Shown here piece by piece: positions 55,449 to 64,000 of a stretch of DNA of 64,000 bases. The position numbers were made by a program, and so were the translations under genes. Source of the DNA: Portulaca oleracea. Its lineage: Eukaryota; Streptophyta; Magnoliopsida; Caryophyllales; Portulacaceae. Under the pieces are notes generated by a model. It was not told the origin of the DNA and did no database searches. It saw only the letters and a program-made list of their open reading frames with translations. The stretch is taken from NCBI GenBank assembly GCA_029582165.1, contig CM055877.1, positions 1,165,523 to 1,229,522 on the forward strand. The letters are read 5' to 3'. Positions within the stretch are counted from its first letter, which is position 1; each line of letters opens with the position of its first letter.

Positions 55449-55805
55449 TTTCAGATTGAATCGATGTGTTTTGTTTGGGAATGGAGGGTAACTGGGTTAG
55501 GTGTGATTTGGGAGTGCTGTCTTGTTTTGTGTTGTGATGTGTTTGGATTTGATGAAAAAGATAATAGATTTTGGATATGTTACTATTTGGGGGAAGGAGA
55601 CCTAACCGATGTTCGGTAAAGGGTTACTGTTATTCAGGTTGTCGTCACTCGCAACTCTTGACGATGTTCCGTAAAGGGTTATTGAAATTAAATAATTTAA
55701 TGTTCGGGACAATCTGAATACGGTGAATTCATCTTTGAAATTTGAGCTCGACAAATTATACTTAATATCTTTTTATATTGAGTGAACTTATCTGAAAACT
55801 ATTTA

Positions 55806-56151
55806 GGTTATGTTCTTTTATACCACATTCATGCGGTTTGGAATTTGGTGGTGAAAAAGTTGATTGTGGTGGGTTCATAGTTGTGTTAAAATCTCGATCC
55901 TGATATACGATCCTACGATTTTATGATCCAAAATTCTCGATACGATTTTACTATCTACATTACGATCCACGATCCTATGTGGGTTAATTCCGATTCTAAC
56001 TACCCTATGGCTCCGAGTTAGGATCTCGATTTTAACAACCTTGGATGGGTTGTGATAAATTGTGATGGATTAGTATGTTGTGGTAGGTTGTGGTAAGGTG
56101 GCGGTGTGTTGCGACACCGCAGCTAGCCAGTCGTATAAAAAAAACATGTCC
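55806..56151. mobile_element. Tourist-like MITE, copy 6, carrying a nested hAT MITE
   Basis: Flanked by TTA on both sides; left GGTTATGTTCTTTTATACC, right GTATAAAAAAAACATGTCC. Interior GTGGTGGGTT and GCGGTGTGTTGCGACACCGC as in other copies, interrupted at 55876-56043 by a family A hAT element. Confidence 0.72.
55876..56043. mobile_element. hAT-type MITE family A, copy 4 (nested)
   Basis: Starts CATAGTTGTGTTAAAATC, ends GATTTTAACAACCTTG; flanked by GGTGGGTT / GATGGGTT, sequence that belongs to the host Tourist element. Confidence 0.85.
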
Positions 56152-56552
56152 TTAAAAGGTGAAAAGTAAAGAAAGAATATCTTGATGACCACCGTGAGTC
56201 ACTTTTCTAATGAGTTAAAATCCGTGAAAGTTCATTCAATCTAATAAGATATTAAGTATGGTTTGTCAAATCTAAATTCCAAAGGTCAGTTCGTCGTATA
56301 CAAATTACCCTAAAGTCGGATAATTTGATTCCATTGGTAAAATGATTTATTAAGGGGTCTATTGTAAAAACTACTCCGTTTTATATTGATGTCGTATTTG
56401 AAAAGCATGCAATCGAATTTCAATAATTTTGATCATAAATTCCTCCCCATAGACAATGAATTGTTATATAAAATTACCACCATTAGATTTGTAACGAAAA
56501 ATACTGTCATAAAAATATAATATTACAATATTCAGTGGTTCATTGTCCAATT

Positions 56553-56851
56553 TAGCGCTGGCAAAATTTCGTCAGACCTGAAATACCCGAATTTTCCGAC
56601 CCAGAAAAAATCGGGTTTGGACATAGATTTTTCATCCGAATTTTGATATTGATCGAATTGACCAAATATTCGGAGATAAAATTTCTCTTTTTTCTATTGT
56701 CCAAATCCTATTTTTGCTTCGTCCGAATTGTCCGACCCTGTTCGACCCAAAATAAAACCAGGGTCCGAATATGAATTTCTCATCCGAATTTTGACATTGT
56801 CTGAATTTGTCCGACCCAAATTTACCCAGACCCGAATTTTTGCCGGCGCTA
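56553..56851. mobile_element. hAT-type MITE family B, copy 4
   Basis: Starts TAGCGCTGGCAAAATTTCG, ends TTTTTGCCGGCGCTA; perfect 8-bp flanks GTCCAATT. Best-preserved copy of this family in the window. Confidence 0.9.
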
Positions 56852-57097
56852 GTCCAATTCTTTACTCATTAGAGAAATAGACATATTGATGGTAAAATCA
56901 ACACGGCTATATTTCAGAAACAGTACATTGGAGATGATAAACATACATTTTCTCATAGCTGGAGCTCGACCAAAATTATATCATTCTGTATATCTCACAG
57001 TTACGACAATTAATTTACATGAATATCTAACCCATACAGGAACTGCAAGGCCAATATACTTTAGCACCTTCATGAAGGACCATCTCCGGACTCCTTA

Positions 57098-57245
57098 GGC
57101 ATCGTTCTTTTATACGGTGAAATTGTGGTGCGGTGAGTTGCGGTGGAAAATAATAAATGGGTGTTGATATTAATAAAAAGATAAATAATAGATTGCGGTA
57201 GGTTGCAGTGCGGTAAGTCGCGGTACCGCATAAAACAACGGTGCC
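57098..57245. mobile_element. Tourist-like MITE at the stop codon of the plastid-type gene
   Basis: Inverted ends GGCATCGTTCTTTTATACGG and the complement of GGCACCGTTGTTTTATGCGG, flanked by TTA at 57095-57097 and 57246-57248. One base separates the target duplication from the minus-strand stop codon at 57250-57252. Confidence 0.87.
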
Positions 57246-57249
57246 TTAG

Positions 57250-60200
57250 TTACCTCTTGAATTTCCTTCGGTCCGTCCCCTTCCTGCATGGTAGTCATCA
57301 GAAGGGATCATTAACAAATGAAGACATTCTCAGCAGTCAGACATGCAAGGTGAAGGTGCTGATCGATACGAAATGAGAAAAATACAAGCAAAAACAATTG
57401 GCAAACTACAAGAATGCCAGGGTTGAAGAAAGTATGATTCTACAATCACGTTCTTTCTTTTTGAGGTTCAATGAGAGATTACATACTTGAATACATAGCT
57501 ATACGGGTATATCCATAGTAATTAAAATTCTGATCCTGATCTATGGTCCTACGATTTTATGATCCAAAATCTTTGATGCAATTCTACTATCAACATTCCA
57601 ATCCACGATGTTACGTGGGTTAATTCTGATCCTGACTACCCCATGAATTCGAGTTAGGATCCCGATTCTAACAACCTTAGATATATCTATTATCTAATTT
57701 CCTATGCAAATGATAAGTGCTATGGAGGGTTTCATTTCCCCATTTTTTTGTTTGGGGGTGGGGGTCCAATGAGAGTAGCGCTGTCAAGTTCGGGTTCAGG
57801 TCAAATTGGTCAATGTCGAAGTTCGGACAAGAAAATGATGACCATTGCTTAGTTTTTTCGGGTCGGACAATTCAGGATGGGCCTAAATTCAAGTCAAAAT
57901 CGGCATGAGAGATATTGTGTCCGAATTTTCAATCAAATCGGTCAAGGTCGAAACTCAAACAAAAATCTATGACTATACCTGGTTTTTCTTTCCGGGTTGG
58001 ACAATTCGAGTATTAAGGAATAAGGATGGTATGGGCAAAGTTTTGCCAGCTCTAAATAAGAGACTGCGAAGTTTCAAGCTAAGTTTGTCTAACACCAAAA
58101 ACCTTATGTAAGGACACAGATAATCAACTTATATATTCTATTCAGCTCTAAGCTTCATTCATTAAGCTACACAAGGAGACCCTCCATCATAATTATCAAA
58201 ATCCCGATCCTGATTTACGAACCTAAGATTTTATGATCCAAAATTCTTGAGTCGATTCTACTATCTACATACCGATCCACAATCTTACGTGGGTTATTCC
58301 GATCCTAACTACCTATGGATCCGAGTTAAGAACGCAATTCTAACAACCTTACCTCCATATGCAACAACCATCCTTCCTTATAGACAAGTCCAAAATTGAG
58401 GGATTACCAAAAGGCAACAACAACAAATGACGGCGTAATGATATGTACATACCTTTTTCCAAACTCATCAAACTCGTCTGCGCCTCTACCGCCTCCAAAT
58501 GCAACCTCATCCATGCTCTGCCCTTGCCGTCTGTAGTTCCCACCGGAGGCAACAAATCCGGGACACGGTCTATACGCCTTTATTGGCCACCAACGAAAGC
58601 CCGGGATAGTCGCAATCCCCCCTTGTATCCTTCCCTCACCATTGCACCCTCTTTCTATTTCTTGTCTACCACAAGCCTTGCAACCACTGCATTCAGATTT
58701 CAAAGGTTAATTGCTATGTTACTCCGACTCTTCATTTTCCCAGCCGTACCCATGTCGGACCCTTGATACCCGGACATGGGTATGACACTCGACACTTCAA
58801 ATTACAATGAAAATGTATAAGATTTCTTTAAAATAGCCGAGTCTGACACCCGTATCCGTGTCCAATAAGAACACGCCTACCCGAGTCTGAGTAACATAGG
58901 TTAAGTGTACACAAACCCTTGCTAGCCATATGTAGAATGCCTAATTGAGATGCCTCATACGGAGTCTCAACTCGCAAAATATCAATCAAAGTTCCTTGGT
59001 TTTGCTGGCAAGCATGTTTTAAGGCGAACACATTCAACCAAATCTACCTAGAGTCCTACAAGAGGAACCGTAAATTGCGATTCATCATCTACCCAAAATG
59101 ACCACAAACTTCTCCATCTGATTTCCAAACCCTAACCAATACTCTGAAATCCTGCCCATATGAGGTATGGAGGGATTGGATGTAGCAGTCTTACCCATAA
59201 ATTTTGCAATTTAGAATTATCCAATTTCAATTACAAGAATAAGCCTCATTTGAGGGTCAAGAGAGGCTAAATCCCAAAACCTTACCAACCGTTGGGAGAA
59301 GAAAATATAGCAGAAATGTGACTAATGAGTACCAAAATGCGATCGAAAGCTTTCAATTTAAAACAATGGGTGTTTACATAGCCCTCATTTGCACTTCCAG
59401 GGATCAGGACAGGATAAAGATCAACTTTTGGCGACATTTTCAGCTTCGATTATAGAGGATAACATTGTTTCACAATTGTCCCCAAGAAGTGAACAATTTT
59501 ATTCAAATCACAACGGCGACAACCTCTTTTTTCAAATCAAGGATCAGGGTGGATGCTAAAACACTGAACAACAGCTCATATTATGCAATGTAGTTCCTCC
59601 TTGCAAAACCACCAAACGTCCCATATCCCTAAGTTACTCAAAAACAATATTTGACACCCTAATTACTACCAACAATCAACCCCAAGCATATGATCTAATG
59701 AAATGATGAGCAAGCACCAGCTAATCATCCCAATCCAATGTGGTTAAGACACAAAAATCTGCGATTTTTGAGGGGGTTTAACATAAATTGAGCTGTATAT
59801 AAAGGGCAATTTTCAATTAGCTAAACCAAAACCAAAACCAAAACCAATACTCTTCTCATCGCTAAATTTTTCAATTTAACTGACCCAAGATTTATAAATC
59901 GTTACCTACTTGTTACCTCTATGAAAAAGAAACAAGAGGAGGCTTCACAACGCATCTAATTTTAGTCCATTTTGTCCAAAAAGCTGCAATTTTTATGGGA
60001 TTTGATCATTTGAATCAAGTTGAGCTTGGAACCCAAATCATGCAAAAGCACTGAGTAATCATCCCCAATTTCCCATCAAACATTCCAAACCCAACTGCAA
60101 ATAAAGGGCAATATGTCGTTCAGACACCCAAAAAAACTGCAATTTTTGATGGGATTCAAATCAAATTGAGCTTGGAACCCAATTCATGCAAAAGCATCAT

Positions 60201-60712
60201 CCCCGATTTCCCATCAAACATTCCAAACCCAACAGCAAAAAAAGGGGCAAACTTTCATGGGATTCATATGAGATTGAGTTTGTAACCGAAATGAACCCAA
60301 ATCATGCAAAAGCACCACGTAATCATCCCCGATTTCCCACCAAACATTCCAAACTCAACAGCAAAAAAACTGCAATTTTTTATGGGATTCAAATGAGATT
60401 GAGTTTGTAACCGAAATGAAACACGATTGAAGGTAAGAACAGCAGATAGAATACCTGAGAGGAAGAGCATCTGGGTCGACATTATCAGCAGCAAAATCAG
60501 CAGCAGAAGGAGATGAAGGAAGAGGAAGAGAGTCCTCTTGTTGTTGCTCAACAACAGATGAGAAACCAGAAGGCGAAGAAGAAGATAGACAGATGAAAGG
60601 GGTGTTGGTGGGTCGATGCTGGTGGGTTTTTACTGAAATTTGAGATTGAGAAGAAGGGATGGTATGTGAGAAGAAGAGAAGGGGTTGTGGCCAAGATGAT
60701 ACCACCACACCC

Positions 60713-60717
<5 letters not shown>
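57250..60717 (-). CDS. Conserved plastid-type cysteine protein, function unknown
   Basis: Three exons on the minus strand, 60455-60717, 58453-58686 and 57250-57283; 531 nt, 176 aa. Residues 1-75 are Ser/Pro/Thr-rich, poor in acidic residues at the start, and look like a chloroplast transit peptide. The compact core reads SGCKACGRQEIERGC, GRIQGGIATIPGFRWWPIKA, YRPCPGFVASGGNYRRQGQS and MDEVAFG; the tail is basic (KRKGTDRRKFKR). Cys90, Cys93, Cys102 and Cys129 could bind Zn or an Fe-S centre. I believe similar proteins exist across plants but I cannot name one. A (GA)n tract lies just upstream of the ATG. Intron 2 carries three hAT MITEs; intron 1 carries degenerate tandem repeats. Confidence 0.72.
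57514..57679. mobile_element. hAT-type MITE family A, copy 5
   Basis: Starts CATAGTAATTAAAATTCTGA, ends AACAACCTTA; flanks GGTATATC / GATATATC. In intron 2 of the plastid-type gene. Confidence 0.82.
57775..58054. mobile_element. hAT-type MITE family B, copy 5 (inverted)
   Basis: Starts TAGCGCTGTCAAGTTCGGG, ends GTTTTGCCAGCTCTA; flanks AATGAGAG / AATAAGAG. In intron 2 of the plastid-type gene. Confidence 0.8.
58198..58351. mobile_element. hAT-type MITE family A, copy 6
   Basis: Starts CATAATTATCAAAATCCCGA, ends CTAACAACCTTA; flanks CCCTCCAT / ACCTCCAT. In intron 2 of the plastid-type gene, about 100 bp past the exon 2 donor. Confidence 0.8.
59998..60422. repeat. Degenerate ~105-155-bp tandem repeat (four units)
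   Basis: Units begin GGGATTTGATCATTTG, GGGATTCAAATCAAATTG, GGGATTCATATGAGATTG and GGGATTCAAATGAGATTG (59998, 60154, 60259, 60383) and share CATGCAAAAGCA and ATTTCCCATCAAACATTCC. In intron 1 of the plastid-type gene, next to its first donor. Confidence 0.8.

Positions 60718-60718
<1 letters not shown>

Positions 60719-60744
<26 letters not shown>
60719..60744. repeat. (CT)13 microsatellite upstream of the plastid-type gene
   Basis: On the coding (minus) strand this is a (GA)n tract ending directly before the ATG context, probably in the 5' UTR; such tracts are common in plant leaders. Confidence 0.85.
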
Positions 60745-60891
60745 TTGTTGCTCTGGTTCACTGGTTGAGGTTGAGGTTGAGGATGAAGATCAGTTGTATT
60801 ATATCATTATCAGCTCAGATATTATTGGCCAGGAAAAAAAAAAGGAATAAAATAACAGGAGGCGAGAATGAAAAGAAATCAAACAAAAAGT

Positions 60892-60963
60892 AGGTTCCTC
60901 CGAGATTTGAACTAGGGTTACTGGATTCAGAGTCCAATGTCCTAACCACTAGACCATGGAACC
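60892..60963 (-). tRNA. tRNA-Gln (anticodon CTG)
   Basis: Minus strand, 72 nt without CCA and without an intron. 5' acceptor GGTTCCA pairs with the 3' AGGAACC except for one A-A mismatch; D arm GGTCTAGTGGTTAGGAC; anticodon loop ACTCTGAAT with CTG at 60930-60928; T arm CCTAGTTCAAATCTCGG with one T-G wobble/mismatch where CCGAG is usual. Internal A and B boxes are intact, so transcription is plausible. The two changes relative to the plant consensus might mark a slightly degenerate copy. Confidence 0.9.
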
Positions 60964-61186
60964 ACTGCATGTTGTTGCTATCCTTTTAGTTCTATAGAGT
61001 GAGAATTTTTGTATCGTCCCGCTATACATCATATTATCCTGTAAATACTATAACTGTTGCATTGAAAGTTGAAACTCCATCATCAATTATATAGTATGTC
61101 GGTAAGGCTTCAATGTGGTATGGCTAAGATATGGGAGTGAATTTTATTTACCTTACATGTGTTCTACTGTAATAATTTTTACACAG

Positions 61187-61342
61187 TAATTATTTGGTGT
61201 TTTTTCGGCTATTAATTTTATTAAGTGACCAAAATGCCCTTATTTTTCCCTTCTTGAAGAAATACCCTTGAAGAAGAAGAATGAGGATATTTCGGTCACT
61301 TAATAAAATTAATGGCCGGAAAAACACCAAATAATTATTAAC
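61187..61342. repeat. Foldback inverted repeat with ~50-bp arms
   Basis: Left arm from TAATTATTTGGTGTTTTTTC to TATTAAGTGACCAAAATGCC, right arm its near-perfect complement (GGTCACTTAATAAAATTAAT ... ACACCAAATAATTATTA), with a purine/pyrimidine-rich spacer of about 45 nt (CTTCTTGAAG, GAAGAAGAAGAATG). Confidence 0.9.
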
Positions 61343-61584
61343 CCAAAAAGTAAGGGTACCTCAAAATTAGTTTTAAAAAGTTGGGGTACCGAAAAATAAT
61401 TTCTCCAAATATTGAGGTACCTCTAACTAACTTTTTGCAAAAACTTACATTGGATATATGGGAATTAGAAAAAAATATTATGGGTAATTTACCCAAAAAA
61501 TAAGAGCCGTTGTGCTTAGAAATTTATTGTTTTTCAAGTGCATATGACCTCCAAAAATGCTTGGTCGTTTAATAAAAACACTAA

Positions 61585-61738
61585 ACCGTTCTTTTGTACG
61601 TTAACGCAACTAACTGCAACGCAACCTACCGCAATATATCACAACATAACACAAATTACCATTATTTTTTAACTATTTCCACCGCAACTTAACGCAATAT
61701 ACCGCAACTAATCGTAACGCAACGCACAAAAGAACGGA
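61585..61738. mobile_element. Tourist-like MITE, GGCACCGTTC subfamily, copy 2 (diverged)
   Basis: Left ACCGTTCTTTTGTACGTTAA and right GCAACGCACAAAAGAACGG; interior CCGCAAC motifs, reverse orientation. Outermost bases and target duplication eroded. Confidence 0.68.
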
Positions 61739-62040
61739 ACTTTCATTTTTAGAAATTAGTAAAAAAAATATTTATTGTAATTTGCACCTTGCACCCATAG
61801 AATTTGGGATTTAATTTACTCTTTTCCACCCACCTGGAATATAATCCAGATCCAAACAATCACTTGCTCAAACATAACAAATCTTCTATAGTAATTTGCA
61901 CTTTGTACCCATAGACTTTGGGATTTAATTTTTCAATTCTTTTATTTTCAGAATTTATATTCTCGATCCTTATGCTTATGAGTATAGTAAATTTGTTGTC
62001 CTTATCATTTTCATTTCATTTACTATAAAGAAAAGAGATA

Positions 62041-62575
62041 CTTCACAACAATTGTTAGCAGTTCGCTTGCCTGTCTGTCTTTTAACTTGTGTTCACATGC
62101 GAATTTACTATTTCGCCTTTAAATAATCATATAATAACAAGCAGATTGGTTGCTTGCTCCTCTTATAGCTTGTGTTCACACACAAATTTACTTTTTTTTC
62201 TTTGAATAAAATATAATAACAAACAACTTGTAGTTTTTAGTAATGCATCTTTCTAATGACAGTAATTCGATATTGTAACTTATTATAATTTGTGAGCAAT
62301 TAAGGATCAAAACTTATTCATATTCAAATTAAAGAAAAGAGTAGCTTCACAACAATTGTTAACAACTTACTTGCATGTCTGCCTTTTAATTTGTATTCAT
62401 ACACGAATTTACTATTTCACCCTCTAATAATAATATAATAACAACCAACTTGTTTGCTTACCTGCCTTGTAACTTGTGCTCATACACGAATTTACTCTTT
62501 TACCATTGAATACAATATGTAATTTAATATTGTAATTTATTATAATTTGTGAGCAATTAAGGGTCAAAACTTATT
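62041..62575. repeat. Diverged direct duplication with internal sub-repeats
   Basis: CTTCACAACAATTGTTA recurs at 62041 and 62346, and TTATAATTTGTGAGCAATTA recurs at about 62282 and 62540. Within each block a smaller unit (CTTGTGTTCACACAC, AATTTACT, ATAATAACAA) repeats about twice. Confidence 0.75.
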
Positions 62576-63104
62576 CAAATTAACAAACATATAATTAGTG
62601 TCAGTTTCCGCATGAGGCTATAGAATTTTGTGACATTTTGAGATATGACTCGGCTAGGCGTTATCTTATGAAAAGAAACGCCTAATTTTCCCACCCACTT
62701 ACCTTTTTAAAAAAATGGAGGTAATATAAAAAATTGTTTGTGCCTTGCACGAACGGATTCCACTAGTTTTGTGATAATAAGAGAAAGATCTTATTAGACG
62801 AACAATTTGTCCATGTTTTAAATGTGGCCATTATTTAATTTGGTTCTTCTTTTTTTTTTTTTTTCTTTTGCGATGGAATTGAAACCTCAAACTTTAGTGC
62901 TCCAAATTTTAAATTATGTCTTCAATTTAGAGTTTAGCTATAAGATAAACATTGTTTATATGGGTTTGAACCTTGAAGGCAATTACCGAGTTGGGCTCAA
63001 ATTATAAATTATGTTTTCAATTTGAGAGAAAATATGAAACAAACAATGACCCAATTAAAAGTCATGGCAAAGTCAATAATCTAAACTTTTTCTTATTTCT
63101 CTTA

Positions 63105-63307
63105 GGCACCGTTCTTTTGTGCGTTGCATTGCGTTTCGATAAGTTGCGTTTGGGTTGCGGTAGGTTGCGGTAGGAAATAATAAAAAGGTACTGAGTAGAT
63201 GTGAATAGTAGGTTGTGATAAGTTGCATTATCTTACGTTTGTCATGCGTTAGATTTTATTGATTTTGCGTTGCGTTTGGGTGCGTTAACGCACAAAAGAA
63301 CGGTGCC
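63105..63307. mobile_element. Tourist-like MITE, GGCACCGTTC subfamily, copy 3
   Basis: Perfect termini GGCACCGTTCTTTTGTGCGT and its complement, flanked by TTA on both sides (63102-63104, 63308-63310). Very similar to 44263-44473. Confidence 0.9.
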
Positions 63308-64000
63308 TTAGTGAAATAGGGACCATAAGATTGTTATCCTCATAACATAGGTCATAGAAGAAAATCTATTAGCTTCGAAAATAGCATAACAGAAAAATTA
63401 ATACCCAATTGAAGGGCATAAAATGAAAATAGAATAATAAAAATTGTAGGAAATGGTGGGTTTACCGTAAATTTTTTTCTAAGATCAACCTATATCTAAA
63501 TATGGGGAAAATAAATCAACCCGGAAAAATTGATCATTTCTTCGAAATTTTTGACCAATCAAACGCACCCTTAAAAATTGGATTCACACTTGTTTAAACT
63601 TTAGAAATGTCAAACTCATCAAACAACAAGCCGTCAACAAATTTATAATTTAGGATTCACACTTTAGAACGGAGATAGTAGATATTGGACTATGATAAAC
63701 ATCTATCTTGCTTCATTCCATATTTTACATTTTTGTAACTTTTAATATTTTCTCTAATAGTTATATATATTGATCAATTATAAGGTCAAAAATATAAATA
63801 ATAACTTATTTTCATCAATCATATTAAAAAATGCATATTTTATGCATAATTTTATATTTATGAAAAATACTAATAAATCGTTATTTTTGTATTGTTTATA
63901 AGTCATAATAGCCCTCAAAGTAATGAAACAACTTACATTCAATTTTATAAGTGATTTAGATAAAATGCAAATAACCATCTTATATCAAGATGTTTATCAT

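Larger units (their letters stand above)
55449..57249. other. Spacer: KELP promoter side and nested MITEs
   Basis: Upstream region of KELP (55449-55600), then a Tourist-like MITE with a nested hAT MITE (55806-56151), a family B MITE (56553-56851) and a Tourist MITE (57098-57245). No coding sequence is seen. Confidence 0.65.
60964..64000. other. Right-hand gene-free region
   Basis: AT-rich, containing an inverted repeat (61187-61342), two Tourist-like MITEs (61585-61738, 63105-63307) and a diverged duplicated block (62041-62575). The remainder shows nothing recognisable on either strand. Confidence 0.6.

Overview
This is nuclear DNA of a flowering plant, most likely a eudicot; I cannot resolve order or species. 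Every gene is intron-rich and its best match in my knowledge is a plant family. Introns and spacers are AT-rich and carry many small non-autonomous DNA transposons (MITEs). There is no bacterial, organellar or viral gene content. All splice sites below were read by eye; for each intact gene the summed exon lengths divide by three and rebuild the full family domain order.

Layout. 1-2.4 kb: 5' part of a gamma-type phosphatidylinositol 4-kinase (minus strand, running off the left edge, with a one-base frameshift). 2.6-4.1 kb: a LINE-type RNase H fragment flanked by two ~440-bp direct repeats. 4.4-10.8 kb: two GDSL lipase genes in the same direction, the first broken by indels, the second intact. 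11.0-12.4 kb: a complete calcineurin B-like (CBL) calcium sensor (minus). 13-19.4 kb: gene-poor and transposon-rich. 19.5-31.0 kb: a 13-exon RING+PHD gene of the At4g10930/PHRF1 type. 32.3-35.6 kb: a SINAT-type E3 ubiquitin ligase. 37.0-43.6 kb: a 15-exon FTSHI1 (ARC1) gene for a protease-dead plastid FtsH. 46.4-51.0 kb: F-box protein SKIP8. 52.3-55.4 kb: the coactivator KELP (minus) with an in-frame stop in its PC4 domain. 57.2-60.7 kb: a small conserved plastid-type cysteine protein of unknown function (minus). 60.9 kb: tRNA-Gln(CTG). 61-64 kb: repeats only.

The genes do not form one pathway. They are ordinary neighbours: two ubiquitin-system proteins plus a RING/PHD protein, calcium signalling, plastid biogenesis, transcription and secreted esterases. 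The RING/PHD gene and SKIP8 correspond to genes I recall as neighbours in Arabidopsis (At4g10930/At4g10925), which suggests conserved microsynteny interrupted here by SINAT and FTSHI1.

The most interesting observations are a CBL whose first EF-hand has the canonical 12-residue spacing instead of the usual 14-residue plant form; a poly(A)-ended LINE fragment bounded exactly by ~440-bp direct repeats; several MITE families with readable target-site duplications, including a nested insertion and one placed a single base after a stop codon; a GC-AG intron in FTSHI1; and three genes carrying lesions. I found no convincing wholly new multi-gene system.
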